Part shown: positions 35,362-44,814 of the stretch, in pieces
Layout of the letters: every line of letters starts with the position of its first letter
Position numbering within the stretch: the first letter of the stretch is position 1
From: Leminorella richardii
GTDB taxonomy: Bacteria > Pseudomonadota > Gammaproteobacteria > Enterobacterales > Enterobacteriaceae
Direction: 5' to 3'
NCBI RefSeq assembly: GCF_900478135.1
Contig: NZ_LS483470.1
Location: 3,309,001-3,373,000 of the forward strand
Length of the DNA: 64,000 nt
Position numbers and translations under genes: made by a program
Notes under the pieces: generated by a model
Database searches by the model: none
What the model saw: the letters and a program-made list of their open reading frames with translations, nothing else
Told to the model about the DNA's origin: nothing

Positions 35362-36350
35362 GCTGACTGGCGCTCCACCAGCTTCGGGGCCAGCGCCAGC
35401 GTTTTGGTTTCTCGATTTTTCCCTTCCAGTCGGTGCATTAACGTATCGATCGCCAGCCGCCCTAGCTCTCCGGTCGGCTGGTGAACGGTAGTCAACGGCG
35501 GCGTCATATACTGCGCCAGCTCAATGTCATCGTAACCAACGACCGCGACGTCCTGTCCAATCTTCAGTCCCGACTGGCTTAGCGCCAGATAAACGCCAAC
35601 CGCCATAGCGTCATTACAGGTAAACACGGCCTCCGGCGGCTCAGACAAAGCCAAAAGCTGACTCATGGCCTTAAGTCCACCGGAAAACTCAAAATTGCTG
35701 AAGATCTGATAGTCGTCCGGAGCGGCCAGCCCGGCTTCTTTCATCGCCTGACGGTATCCCTCCAGCCGCCTTTGCGCCTGTACGTTATCCTTCGGCCCGG
35801 TAATACAGGCAATGCGACGATGCCCCTTAGATATCAGAAACTCGGTTGCCGCAAGGCCTCCCTGAAGGGAGTTATCCTGAATCACATCACAGGCGCCGCT
35901 AAACGGCCCCCAGTCCATCATGACAATAGGCAAATCTGGATAATTGAAAAAAAGCGTTTCCAGCGTCGGATTACGCTCATTACATATCAGGATCAGGCCG
36001 TCTACCCGCCGCTGTAGCAGGGTTTCCAAACTGCTCTTCATGCGTTCAGGGTCATTCTCCGTATTGCACAGGATCAGACTGTAGCCCCGCTCATAGCAGC
36101 TCTCTTCAACGCCCCGCATAACCTCGGCAAAAAATGGATTATTGCTTGAGGTCAGCAGCATCCCGACGGTGCGGGTCGACTGCGCTTTCAGGCTGCGGGC
36201 AACGGCAGAAGGCGAATAGTTCAGCGTGGCAACGGCAGAAAGGATCCTATCGCGGATCGGCTCGCTGACGAACCGACTGTTATTGATGACGTGAGACACC
36301 GTAGAAGTGGATACTCCCGCCAAACGAGCGACGTCTTTCATGGTTGCCAC
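35358..36350 (-). CDS. rbsR: RbsR, ribose operon repressor (LacI family)
   Basis: RbsR is a LacI-type repressor released by ribose. The 330-residue protein has the helix-turn-helix ATMKDVARLAGVSTSTVSHV, a hinge with YSPSAVARSLKAQSTRTVGM, and a periplasmic-binding-like effector domain. It is the last gene of rbsDACBKR, 10 bases after rbsK. The two GAAACGTTTC palindromes before rbsD are its expected operators, so the operon regulates itself. Confidence 0.95.
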   Translation of the reverse strand: MATMKDVARLAGVSTSTVSHVINNSRFVSEPIRDRILSAVATLNYSPSAVARSLKAQSTRTVGMLLTSSNNPFFAEVMRGVEESCYERGYSLILCNTENDPERMKSSLETLLQRRVDGLILICNERNPTLETLFFNYPDLPIVMMDWGPFSGACDVIQDNSLQGGLAATEFLISKGHRRIACITGPKDNVQAQRRLEGYRQAMKEAGLAAPDDYQIFSNFEFSGGLKAMSQLLALSEPPEAVFTCNDAMAVGVYLALSQSGLKIGQDVAVVGYDDIELAQYMTPPLTTVHQPTGELGRLAIDTLMHRLEGKNRETKTLALAPKLVERQSA

Positions 36351-36360
36351 GATAAGGCTC

Positions 36361-37284
36361 CTATTGCTTTGCTAAAAACGCATCAATTTCTTCCCGCCAG
36401 GGAACAGACGGCTGCGCGCCCGGCCGGGTGACAGCTATTGCCGCTGCGGCATGGCCGAAGCGAACAGCGTCCAGCAGCGCACGACCTTCTAACAGCGCGG
36501 TCATCATACCTCCGTTAAAGGTATCCCCTGCGGCAATGGTATCAACTGGCTCCACGCGGAAGCCTTTTACCAGCTGTCCTTCACCCTCAACGCTTACCCA
36601 CGCGCCGCGACTGCCTAGAGTAATAATTACCGTGCGAATGCCTTTAGCGTGCAGCGCACTGGCTGCGCGATGTGCCTCTTCCTCTCCGGTCACAGCAATC
36701 CCCGTCAGGTACTCCGCTTCCGTTTCATTCGGCGTAATGATGTCGATACACGACAGTAGCTCATCGGGCAGCGACCGCGCCGGAGCAGGGTTTAACGCCA
36801 CAGTGGTGCCGTTTGCTTTCGCCAGCGCGGCAGCCGCCACGATAGTCTCTAAAGGCGTTTCAAGCTGCATCAGCAGCGCATCGGCTTCCACAACGTGCTG
36901 ACGATACTTGTTTAAATAGTCTGGCGTTACCGCCGCGTTGGCTCCGGCATCGATAGCAATCACGTTCTCGCCGTGACGGTTAACGAAAATCATCGCCACA
37001 CCGGTATGAGTACCCGCGATAGCTTCAACTGGCGCTACGTCAATGCGATCCTGTTCTAACTGATGCCGTACCTGCCTGCCCACATCGTCTTCCCCAACGC
37101 AGGCGATAAAAGTGATGTTGGCCCCGCTGCGCCCGGCGGCAACGGCCTGATTGGCGCCCTTACCGCCAAAAGAGATGCGGTAGCCCTGCCCGGTGATGGT
37201 CTCTCCCGGACGAGGAAATTCCTGTACGTTAAGGATGTGGTCGGCGTTAATACTGCCTAATACCACCAGCTTTTTCCCTGACAT
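36361..37284 (-). CDS. rbsK: RbsK, ribokinase
   Basis: RbsK phosphorylates D-ribose to ribose 5-phosphate in the cytoplasm. The 307-residue PfkB-family enzyme has the two signatures SFGGKGANQAVAAGRSGANI and VDTIAAGDTFNGGMMTALLE, the second holding the catalytic Asp. The start MSGKKLVVLGSINADHILNV is behind a good site (GGAGACA). It lies between rbsB and rbsR. Confidence 0.97.
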   Translation of the reverse strand: MSGKKLVVLGSINADHILNVQEFPRPGETITGQGYRISFGGKGANQAVAAGRSGANITFIACVGEDDVGRQVRHQLEQDRIDVAPVEAIAGTHTGVAMIFVNRHGENVIAIDAGANAAVTPDYLNKYRQHVVEADALLMQLETPLETIVAAAALAKANGTTVALNPAPARSLPDELLSCIDIITPNETEAEYLTGIAVTGEEEAHRAASALHAKGIRTVIITLGSRGAWVSVEGEGQLVKGFRVEPVDTIAAGDTFNGGMMTALLEGRALLDAVRFGHAAAAIAVTRPGAQPSVPWREEIDAFLAKQ

Positions 37285-37353
37285 CGTTGTCTCCTGTCAA
37301 AGGGCGCGGCAGAAACTAGCCTGCCGCGCAAAGAGTGCCTAAGATTGGAATTG

Positions 37354-38241
37354 TTACTTGGTAATCAGCTTCAGTTCAACCGGAATACTCGCGTCAACCT
37401 TTTCGCCTTTCAGCACTTTCACTGCGGTTTCAACGCCTACGCTGCCGATAAGCTCAGGCTGCTGGGCTACAGTAGCGCCCATCTGACCCCCCTTCACTGC
37501 GTTCATGCCGTCTTTGGTACCGTCAAAACCAACAATCAGTACGTCTTTCTTACCGGCTGTACGCAGGGCTCTCAGCGCGCCCAGTGCCATTTCGTCGTTT
37601 TGCGCGAATACGGCCTGAACGTCAGGATGCGCGGTCAGCAGGTTCTGCATGACGTTCAGCCCTTTAGTACGGTCAAAGTCAGCAGGCTGGCTGGCCAGCA
37701 GTTTGAACGGGTGTGCTGCCATAGACTGTTTAAAGCCTTCGCCACGCTCACGGGCTGCTGATGTACCGGTAATGCCTTCAAGCTGAATAACCTTCGCCTC
37801 ATTGCCGACCTTTTCAGCAATAAAATCGCCCGCCAGCTTGCCGCCCGCTACGTTGTCAGAGGCAACGTGGCTGACCACTTCCCCTTTGTTAGCGGCGCGA
37901 TCCAGAGTAATAACCGGAATGTTGGCCTTGTTGGCCATGAGAACCGCGTTGCCTACCGCATCAGAGTCGGTCGGGTTAATCAGCATCAGCTTGGTGCCGC
38001 GCACGGTCAGATCCTGTACGTTGCTCAGCTCTTTCGCCGGATTGTTTTGCGAATCCAGCACGATCAGGTTGTAGCCAAGTTCATCGGCTTTCTTCTGCGC
38101 ACCGTCTTTCATCGAAACAAAGAACGGGTTGTTCAGCGTGGAAACAACCAGTGCAATGTTTTCTTTCGCCATCGCGCCAGCGCTGACGGAAAGGGTGAGG
38201 GCGGTTGCAGACACAAGCATTGCCAGCTTTTTCATATTCAT
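37354..38241 (-). CDS. rbsB: RbsB, periplasmic ribose-binding protein
   Basis: RbsB is the ABC importer binding protein, also the ribose ligand for chemotaxis in E. coli. The signal peptide is MNMKKLAMLVSATALTLSVS, cut after AGAMA. The mature part KENIALVVSTLNNPFFVSMK is nearly that of E. coli. I start at the ATG at 38241 (295 residues); seven extra codons upstream are in frame but break the signal-peptide form. Confidence 0.96.
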   Translation of the reverse strand: MNMKKLAMLVSATALTLSVSAGAMAKENIALVVSTLNNPFFVSMKDGAQKKADELGYNLIVLDSQNNPAKELSNVQDLTVRGTKLMLINPTDSDAVGNAVLMANKANIPVITLDRAANKGEVVSHVASDNVAGGKLAGDFIAEKVGNEAKVIQLEGITGTSAARERGEGFKQSMAAHPFKLLASQPADFDRTKGLNVMQNLLTAHPDVQAVFAQNDEMALGALRALRTAGKKDVLIVGFDGTKDGMNAVKGGQMGATVAQQPELIGSVGVETAVKVLKGEKVDASIPVELKLITK

Positions 38242-38301
38242 CGTCATCGTTCCTATCATCAATGGAATATCAGTAAAGTGGGAACCTAATGGAACAGAAC
38301 C

Positions 38302-39273
38302 CTATTTGCCGCTTCGGTTTTCAACCAGCACCGCCAGCAGAATGACAGCGCCTTTTACAATCATTTGGAAGTAGGCGGAAACGCCCAGCAGGTTCAGCGC
38401 GTTGCTTAAGAAACCCAGGATCAGCGCGCCGATAAGAGTGCCGGTAATACGCCCCTTGCCACCAGCAAGGCTGGTCCCCCCCAGAACAACAGCAGCGATA
38501 GCGTCAAGCTCATAGCCCACACCCGCCGTTGGCTGCGCTGAAGACAGACGACCGACTTCGATTACTCCAGCCAGCGCGGTCAACATACCGCACAGGGCGT
38601 AAACAATAATCTTCACTCGATCGACATTAATACCAGACAGGCGAGTCGCCGCTTCATTGCCACCCAGCGCGTAAATGTAGCGGCCAAGGCGAGTGTGGTT
38701 AAGCAGGTACCAGGCCGCGATAAACACCAGCGCCATGATCCAAATCGGAGCCGGAACGCCCAGCGGTGTACCAATGCCAAACCATTCAAACGCTTCGGCT
38801 GACTCGTTAAATCCAAGGTTAATCGGGCTGCCCTCGGAGTAAACCAGCGTTGCCCCGCGCAGCATCAACATCATCACTAGAGTGGCAATAAACGCTTGTA
38901 CTTTGCCCTTGGCGACTATCACTCCGGAAACGCCGCCGATGGCCGCTCCCAGCAGCAGTGCACCGGCCACCGCGACAAACATGTTAACTTCCAGACCGAC
39001 GATAGACGCCGCTATCGCGCCGGTAAGAGCCAGTATCGACCCCACAGACAGGTCAATGCCCGAGGTCAGGATCACCAGCGTCATGCCGACAGCAATAATC
39101 GCGTTCACCGACGTTTGCTGCAAAATGTTGTATATGTTGTTGAGCGTAAAGAAGTTAGGGCTCAAAAATGACACCACTACAATTAGCACAATCAGTGCTA
39201 TCAGAGACTTCTGCTCAAGCAGCCACTCTTTACCAAATCGGCTGGTTGCCGGGGAATTTTTTAACGTACTCAC
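38302..39273 (-). CDS. rbsC: RbsC, ribose ABC transporter permease
   Basis: RbsC is the inner-membrane permease of the ribose importer (323 residues, about ten hydrophobic segments). It has the conserved TSGIDLSVGSILALTGAIAA, GRYIYALGGNEAATRLSGIN (the EAA-like loop that meets RbsA) and AVVLGGTSLAGGKGRITGTL. It starts 3 bases after rbsA and precedes rbsB. Confidence 0.97.
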   Translation of the reverse strand: MSTLKNSPATSRFGKEWLLEQKSLIALIVLIVVVSFLSPNFFTLNNIYNILQQTSVNAIIAVGMTLVILTSGIDLSVGSILALTGAIAASIVGLEVNMFVAVAGALLLGAAIGGVSGVIVAKGKVQAFIATLVMMLMLRGATLVYSEGSPINLGFNESAEAFEWFGIGTPLGVPAPIWIMALVFIAAWYLLNHTRLGRYIYALGGNEAATRLSGINVDRVKIIVYALCGMLTALAGVIEVGRLSSAQPTAGVGYELDAIAAVVLGGTSLAGGKGRITGTLIGALILGFLSNALNLLGVSAYFQMIVKGAVILLAVLVENRSGK

Positions 39274-39276
39274 GAA

Positions 39277-40794
39277 TTATGACTCCTGCTCTACGCGCTG
39301 CTGTTTATCTAGCTTGCCTACGGCCGCAGCCATTAACGCTTCCTGTGTGGCCTGCTCTATCGGGAATTCGCCGCTAATGCGGCCTTCATGCATCACCAGA
39401 ATACGGTCGCTCATGCCGATAACTTCCGGCATTTCTGAAGAGACGAGAATAATACTCAGCCCCTCGCGCTTAAACTGGTTGATAAGCTGGTAAATTTCTT
39501 TCTTGGCGCCAACGTCTACCCCACGAGTTGGCTCGTCAAGGATCAGCACGTTTGGTCGAGTCATCAGCCCGCGGGCAATCGCCACTTTCTGCTGATTCCC
39601 GCCGGACAGTAGGCCAATAGGCTGCATCATGGAGGGCGTTTTCACGTTGAAAAGCTGAATAAAGTCACTTACGGCCTGCTGTTCTTCGGCGTGCTTCAAG
39701 CTGCCCCACTGGCGGCTAAAATAGCGCAGCGCGGTCAGCGACATGTTTTCTTTAATGGACATGCCGAGCACCAGCCCGTCGCCCTTACGGTCTTCTGAGA
39801 TGTAGACAATGCCGTTTTTCAGGCCGTCCTGAGGGCGCTTAATCGAAATAGGATGACCGTCGAGCTGAATACTGCCCTTACTGTGAGGCAGCGCGCCGTA
39901 GATCATTTTTACTAACTCGGTGCGCCCGGCGCCCATCAGGCCAGACACGCCGAGGATCTCACCGCGATACAGATCAAAGCTGGCGTTATCAACACCGTTA
40001 CCGCTAAGCCCACTCACCTGAAGGCGCAGCGACCCACGCGGCAAATCCAATCGGGGGTAGCGCTCATCGAGCTTCCGACCAACCATCATTTCAATCAGCT
40101 GGTCTTCGTCCAGTGAGTCCACAGGGCGTTCGCCGACGAAGCTACCGTCGCGTAAAATCGTCACGTCGTCGCAAATCTCGAAGATCTCTTTCAGGCGATG
40201 GGAAATATAGACAATGCCGCATCCCTGAGCGCGCAGCTCGTTAATGACGCTAAACAGCGAAGCGGTTTCTGTATCCGTCAGGGCATCCGTTGGCTCATCC
40301 ATGATGATGACTTTGGATTTGAAGCTCAGCACTTTGGCAATTTCAACCATTTGCCGATCGCCGATAGACAGCTCGCTCACCAGTACATGGCTGTCAAAGC
40401 GAACGTTCAGTCTGGCCAGCAGACGATTGGCCTCACTGTAGGTTTTTTTCCAGTCTATGCGGCCAAAAGCGTTGACGAATTCGCATCCCAGAAAAATATT
40501 TTCCGCCACACTCAGCTGCGGGATCAGGTTCAGCTCTTGATGAATAATCCCAATGCCGGCCTCCTCAGAAGCCTTTGGGCCACTAAATGAAACGGGCTGC
40601 CCTAAAAACTCGATAGTGCCAGCGTCTTTGGCGTAAATCCCGGTTAACACCTTCATCAGCGTCGACTTGCCCGCACCGTTTTCCCCCAGCAGAGCCATCA
40701 CCTTGCCGGGATAGACGTTCAGGCAGGCGCCCGATAGCGCCTTAACGCCGGGAAACGACTTTTCAATGCCGCTTAGCTTAAGCAAAGGCTGCAT
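39277..40794 (-). CDS. rbsA: RbsA, ribose ABC transporter ATPase
   Basis: This 505-residue double ABC ATPase drives ribose import. The first domain is complete (GENGAGKSTLMKVLTG, signature LSIGDRQMVEIAK, Walker B VIIMDEPTDAL). The second has a degenerate P-loop (GLMGAGRTELVK) but a full signature LLSGGNQQKVAIARG, as in the family. The start is the ATG at 40794: GGGAG lies 8 bases before it but only 2 before the alternative ATG at 40800. Confidence 0.97.
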   Translation of the reverse strand: MQPLLKLSGIEKSFPGVKALSGACLNVYPGKVMALLGENGAGKSTLMKVLTGIYAKDAGTIEFLGQPVSFSGPKASEEAGIGIIHQELNLIPQLSVAENIFLGCEFVNAFGRIDWKKTYSEANRLLARLNVRFDSHVLVSELSIGDRQMVEIAKVLSFKSKVIIMDEPTDALTDTETASLFSVINELRAQGCGIVYISHRLKEIFEICDDVTILRDGSFVGERPVDSLDEDQLIEMMVGRKLDERYPRLDLPRGSLRLQVSGLSGNGVDNASFDLYRGEILGVSGLMGAGRTELVKMIYGALPHSKGSIQLDGHPISIKRPQDGLKNGIVYISEDRKGDGLVLGMSIKENMSLTALRYFSRQWGSLKHAEEQQAVSDFIQLFNVKTPSMMQPIGLLSGGNQQKVAIARGLMTRPNVLILDEPTRGVDVGAKKEIYQLINQFKREGLSIILVSSEMPEVIGMSDRILVMHEGRISGEFPIEQATQEALMAAAVGKLDKQQRVEQES

Positions 40795-40807
40795 CTTCAT
40801 ATCTCCC

Positions 40808-41227
40808 TTAAAACACCACGCCGGAGCACAAAATAACGTTGGCATAAGGCGAGCACTCGCCGGTACGCACCAGCGCGTGGCTGTTGGCAGTTAACGCCTT
40901 AAACTCTTCGTGCAGCACATACTCTACGGCAATGCGGTTGCGCTGACGCTCTTCCAGCTCGCGCAGGCGCGCCAGCAGCTGTAGGTGCAGCTCGGCATTT
41001 TTCTCTTTGATTTCTGAGGCGATAATCGCCTTTTCCACCTGCATTTCCTCTACTACAGTGTCAAACACCTGCAAAAAGGACGGAACGCCGTGAGTCAGGG
41101 CGAGATCGATGCGCTCAACGCCGGCTGGGATAGGCAAGCCGGCATCGCCGATTGCCAATGTATCAGTATGGCCAAGCCGAGCTATCACAGAAGACAGCGG
41201 GGCATTAAGCAGAAGGCCTTTTTTCAT
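40808..41227 (-). CDS. rbsD: RbsD, D-ribose pyranase
   Basis: RbsD interconverts beta-pyranose and furanose forms of ribose so that RbsK can use it. The 139-residue protein opens MKKGLLLNAPLSSVIARLGH and has IGDAGLPIPAGVERIDLALT and the C-terminal RTGECSPYANVILCSGVVF, all conserved. It is the first gene of the operon, with AGAGGA before its ATG. Confidence 0.97.
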   Translation of the reverse strand: MKKGLLLNAPLSSVIARLGHTDTLAIGDAGLPIPAGVERIDLALTHGVPSFLQVFDTVVEEMQVEKAIIASEIKEKNAELHLQLLARLRELEERQRNRIAVEYVLHEEFKALTANSHALVRTGECSPYANVILCSGVVF

Positions 41228-41250
41228 ATCGTCCTCTTAAAAGCGTGCCG

Positions 41251-41364
41251 ATTATGGTTAAAAAATCGACATCGAAACGTTTCGCTATTGAACCGAGTTT
41301 AGGAATGAATGACAGGAAAGCAATCTATTTCTTAAAAATTTGTGAGCGCCATCGAAACGTTTCG
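41251..41364 (-). promoter_or_regulatory. rbs promoter region with two identical RbsR-type operators
   Basis: The 16-base sequence ATCGAAACGTTTCGCT occurs twice, with palindrome cores at 41273-41284 and 41353-41364, exactly 80 bases centre to centre. It matches the GAAACGTTTC core of the E. coli RbsR operator. CATAAT (41251-41256, minus strand) is a plausible -10, placing the proximal operator on the -35. Two distant operators suggest looping by RbsR. Confidence 0.8.
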
Positions 41365-41401
41365 CTTCAGGCTGAATGCCGAATCGTGACAGCTAAAAAG
41401 A

Positions 41402-41432
41402 CAAAAAAACCTCACGACCAGCGTGAGGTTTT
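41402..41432 (-). terminator. Terminator of the six-gene CoA operon
   Basis: On the minus strand AACCTCACG - CTGGT - CGTGAGGTT is a 9-bp stem followed by a T run (seven T in all). It lies about 37 bases after the CoA-transferase beta gene and insulates the rbs promoter. Confidence 0.88.
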
Positions 41433-41468
41433 GTGTAAGAAAACGAATGGATATCGATAAGAAGATTA

Positions 41469-42131
41469 TCAGGCCGCTAGTGCAATCGGCATTTCCTTCA
41501 GCTGCGGCGACACAACAAACTCCGCCTCGGTCTTTTGGCGGATTTCGTCAAGGCTGACTCCCGGCGCGTGTTCAACCAGCGTCAATTGACCGTCGATAAA
41601 GCGGAATACCGCCAGCTCGGTAACAACGATAGAAACACAGCCACAGGCGGTCAGAGGAAGCGTGCAGTTGCGCAGGATCTTCGACGCTCCGCTCTTGGCG
41701 CAGTGCTCCATGGCCACAATCACCTTACGCGAACCAGTGACCAAATCCATCGCGCCCCCCATACCGGGCACCATCTTGCCGGGGATCATCCAATTAGCCA
41801 GATTGCCGTACTGATCGACTTCCAGCCCGCCGAGCACGCAGGCGTCCACATGACCGCCGCGGATCAGGGCAAACGAGAAAGCGCTGTCGAAGGTCGCGCC
41901 GCCGGGCAGAATGCCACACGGCTGACCGCCCGCGTTAGCGGTATCCGGATCGGGATGTTCCTCGTCTGCTGGGCAGAGGCCAACAAAGCCGTTTTCTGAC
42001 TGAAAAACGATATCCACACCTTCCGGCAGGCAGTGGGCGACCATGGTCGGCAGGCCAATTCCCAGATTAACCACGTCGCCATCCTTCAGCTCCAGCGCCA
42101 CGCGGCGGGCAATAAAGGCTTTTGGGCTCAT
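41469..42131 (-). CDS. Acetate/acetoacetate CoA-transferase, beta subunit (AtoA/ScoB-like)
   Basis: This is the beta subunit (220 residues) of a short-chain 3-keto acid CoA-transferase, which moves CoA onto acetoacetate or a similar acid. The catalytic Glu is in FQSENGFVGLCPADEE. Other family motifs are GGATFDSAFSFALIRGGHVD, LGGLEVDQYGNLANWMIPGK and GMGGAMDLVTGSRKVIVAME. It overlaps the alpha-subunit gene by 4 bases (ATGA). The acetoacetate role is inferred from neighbours. Confidence 0.92.
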   Translation of the reverse strand: MSPKAFIARRVALELKDGDVVNLGIGLPTMVAHCLPEGVDIVFQSENGFVGLCPADEEHPDPDTANAGGQPCGILPGGATFDSAFSFALIRGGHVDACVLGGLEVDQYGNLANWMIPGKMVPGMGGAMDLVTGSRKVIVAMEHCAKSGASKILRNCTLPLTACGCVSIVVTELAVFRFIDGQLTLVEHAPGVSLDEIRQKTEAEFVVSPQLKEMPIALAA

Positions 42132-42786
42132 CGCGCTTCTCCTTTAAAGATACCGTTTACCAGCAGGCCGGGGGTCATAATGCTGTCGGGATCCATAGTG
42201 CCTACCTCAACCAGCTCTTCCACTTCGGCAAACACCCTATCGGCTGCCAGCGCCACCAGCGGGTTAAAGTTTCTCGCCGAGCGACGGTAGTAGAGGTTAC
42301 CCACCGCATCACCGCGGCGGGCGTAGACAATCGCCAAATCCGCCTTAAGGGGCATCTCTAATAGATAGTCTCGCCCCTCAAAGGTCATTCTCTGCTTTCC
42401 TTCTTCCACGACAGTACCGACTCCCGTCGGGGTCAGAAAGCCCCCTAGCCCAGCTCCGCCAGCTCGAATTCGCTCAGCCAGTGTGCCCTGAGGCACCAGC
42501 TCAACCTCCATCTCGCCGGAAATCATTCTGCGGCCGGTTTCCGGATGCAGCCCGATGTGAGAGGCAATAACCTTACGCACTCTGCCCGCCTCTACCAGCG
42601 GTGCAACGCCAACGCCCGGCGTCCCGGTATCGTTACCGATAAGCGTTAAATCTTTAACGCCGGAGTCTAACAGCATCTGTACCAGCGTCGGGGAGTTCCC
42701 TGCCCCATAAAGCCGCCGAACATCACGCTCATGCCGTCGCGGAAGTGGCGGGAGATCTCCTCCCGCACAGTAACTTTAGACTTCAT
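42128..42786 (-). pseudogene. CoA-transferase alpha subunit (AtoD/ScoA-like), frameshifted
   Basis: The ATG at 42786 (AGGGAGG 7 bases upstream) gives MKSKVTVREEISRHFRDGMS and VMFGGFMGQGTP, then runs out of frame. The other frame resumes TLVQMLLDSGVKDLTLIGND and continues to the end (GDAVGNLYYRRSARNFNPLV). Restoring one C to the four-base run at 42690-42693 (G on the plus strand) rejoins about 219 residues, the family's usual size. As read, the enzyme would lack its N-terminus and could not pair with the beta subunit. Confidence 0.9.
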
Positions 42787-42804
42787 GACTCATCCTCCCT
42801 GTGC

Positions 42805-43986
42805 CTACAGGCGCTCAACGACAACAGATACACCCTGCCCACCGCCGACGCACAGCGTCGCCAGCCCAAAGGTTTTATCCTGAGCGCGCAGCGCGTGCAG
42901 CAGCGTCACCAGAATGCGCGCCCCTGACGCACCAATGGGGTGCCCCAAAGCGATAGCGCCGCCGTTGACGTTGGTTTTTTCCATGTCAAAGCACAGCTCG
43001 CGGCCTACCGCAATAAACTGAGCGGCAAAGGCCTCATTAGCTTCAATCAGGTCAAGATCCTTTACGCTGAGTCGCGCCTTCTCCAGCGCTTTCAGGGTTG
43101 AAGGCACGGGGCCAATGCCCATCACCGACGGATCGACGCCTGCCGTCGCATAGCCGCGAATGCGGGCTAAAGGCGTCAGCCCCAGCGCCTTCGCCTTCTG
43201 TGCTGACATCACCAGCAGCGCTGCGGCACCGTCATTAATACCGGACGCGTTGCCTGCGGTTACCGTTCCCTCTTTGGTAAAGGCGGGGCGCAGTTTGGAT
43301 AAAGCTTCAGCGCTAGCGTCGGAACGCGGGTACTCATCGCGATCGAACACCGCTTCTTTTTTTCGCTGCATCACGGTAACCGGCACAATTTCACCGGCGA
43401 AAGCGCCGCTCTCCGTTGCCGCTACCGCACGCTGCTGAGAGCGCAGCGCCACTTCATCCTGCTCTTCACGGCTGATGCCGTAGCGCTGGGCGACGTTTTC
43501 TGCCGTAATGCCCATATGATAGTGGTTAAAGGCGCAGCTCAGGCCGTCGTGCACCACGCTGTCGGTCAACGTGCCGTTGCCCATGCGGTAGCCCCAGCGA
43601 GCCTTGTCCAGCAGGTAGGGAGCAGCAGACATGTTTTCCATGCCGCCCGCCAGCACCGCATCTGCATCACCAGCCGCAATGGACTGTGCCGCCATAATCA
43701 CGCTTTTCAGCCCTGAGCCGCAGACCACGTTAATCGAGGTGGCAGGCACCGCGTCGGGGATGCCGGCCTTGATGGCTGCCTGCCGCGCCGGATTTTGCCC
43801 CAGCCCAGCCTGCAGCACGTTGCCTAAAATCACGTCATTAACCACACAGGGTTCAATGCCCGCCCGAGCCATGGCTTCTTTCGCGACTATTGCGCCTAAA
43901 TCCGGAGCGCTAATTCCCGCAAGGGAACCGCCAAAGCTGCCGATAGCGGTGCGTACGGCGCTAACGATCACGATATCGTTCATCAT
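42805..43986 (-). CDS. Acetyl-CoA acetyltransferase (thiolase, AtoB-like)
   Basis: This 393-residue thiolase splits acetoacetyl-CoA into two acetyl-CoA, or runs in reverse. It has the nucleophilic Cys in TSINVVCGSGLKSVIMAAQS, NEAFAAQ, the base in IALGHPIGASGARILVTLLH, and the second Cys in ATLCVGGGQGVSVVVERL. Length and motifs are complete. The start overlaps the preceding gene by 4 bases. In this operon it would take the product of the CoA-transferase. Confidence 0.95.
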   Translation of the reverse strand: MMNDIVIVSAVRTAIGSFGGSLAGISAPDLGAIVAKEAMARAGIEPCVVNDVILGNVLQAGLGQNPARQAAIKAGIPDAVPATSINVVCGSGLKSVIMAAQSIAAGDADAVLAGGMENMSAAPYLLDKARWGYRMGNGTLTDSVVHDGLSCAFNHYHMGITAENVAQRYGISREEQDEVALRSQQRAVAATESGAFAGEIVPVTVMQRKKEAVFDRDEYPRSDASAEALSKLRPAFTKEGTVTAGNASGINDGAAALLVMSAQKAKALGLTPLARIRGYATAGVDPSVMGIGPVPSTLKALEKARLSVKDLDLIEANEAFAAQFIAVGRELCFDMEKTNVNGGAIALGHPIGASGARILVTLLHALRAQDKTFGLATLCVGGGQGVSVVVERL

Positions 43987-44813
43987 TTAGCTCCTCTCAG
44001 GTTGAGGATCTGGCGCGCATCGTCTGGAGTTGCCGGATCGCGACCGGCCTCTTTCGACAGGCGTACCGCACGCTCAACGAACTCAGCGTTAGACTTCGCC
44101 AGTCGCCCCTTGCTGTAGTAGACGTTGTCTTCCATACCAACGCGCACGTGTCCGCCCAGCGCCAGCGTCGTCATCAGGATAGGCATATGGCCGCGACCAA
44201 TGCCGAACGCCGACCAGTGGGCGTCTGCGGGCAGAAGGCCTTTAAGGTAAACCAGATTTTCCACCGTAGCCGCCGTGCCCCCAGCCGCACCCAGCACCAG
44301 CTGGTAGTAAGCCGGCGTCTTAATCAGGTTCTTTTTGATGTAGTAGAGGGAGTTGTAGAACATCCCTGCGTCAAACACTTCAATTTCCGGCCGCACATCG
44401 TTATCAATCATCAGTTGGCCGAGCTTTTCCAGAAACGCTGGATGGTTGATAAACAGGCCGCTGTGAGCCCAGTTCATCGATCCGCAGTCGTAAGAGGCCA
44501 GCTCTGGCTTCAGCGCCGCAACGTGCATCATGCGCGTTTCATCGGTAGCGTTCAGGTCGCCAGAGGTGGTCAGGTTAATCACGATGTCGCACTTCTCGCG
44601 GATAAGGGAAACCGTCTCGCGGAACTTATCGATACTCATTGTGCCTTTGCCTTGGTCATCACGCATGTGCAGGTGGGCAATCGTGGCCCCCGCCTGCCAG
44701 CACTCGTAAACGTCCTCAGCGATTTCCTTTGGCGTTAGCGGAATATTGGGGTTGTCTTCCTTGGTCGGAAAGGCGCCCGTGGTGGCAACAGTAATAATGG
44801 TTTTATTATTCAT
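43983..44813 (-). CDS. Beta-keto acid cleavage enzyme (BKACE, DUF849 family)
   Basis: BKACE proteins are zinc enzymes that react a beta-keto acid with acetyl-CoA to give acetoacetate and a new CoA ester; Kce of lysine fermentation is the prototype. The 276-residue protein has the zinc pair in GATIAHLHMRDDQGK and the zinc Glu in GGHVRVGMEDNVYYSKG. Also conserved are IINLTTSGDLNATDE-like VINLTTSGD, and GRGHMPILMTTLALGG. I start at the ATG at 44813 (MNNKTIITVATTGAFPT). The keto acid substrate cannot be read from sequence. Confidence 0.9.
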   Translation of the reverse strand: MNNKTIITVATTGAFPTKEDNPNIPLTPKEIAEDVYECWQAGATIAHLHMRDDQGKGTMSIDKFRETVSLIREKCDIVINLTTSGDLNATDETRMMHVAALKPELASYDCGSMNWAHSGLFINHPAFLEKLGQLMIDNDVRPEIEVFDAGMFYNSLYYIKKNLIKTPAYYQLVLGAAGGTAATVENLVYLKGLLPADAHWSAFGIGRGHMPILMTTLALGGHVRVGMEDNVYYSKGRLAKSNAEFVERAVRLSKEAGRDPATPDDARQILNLRGAK

Positions 44814-44814
44814 C

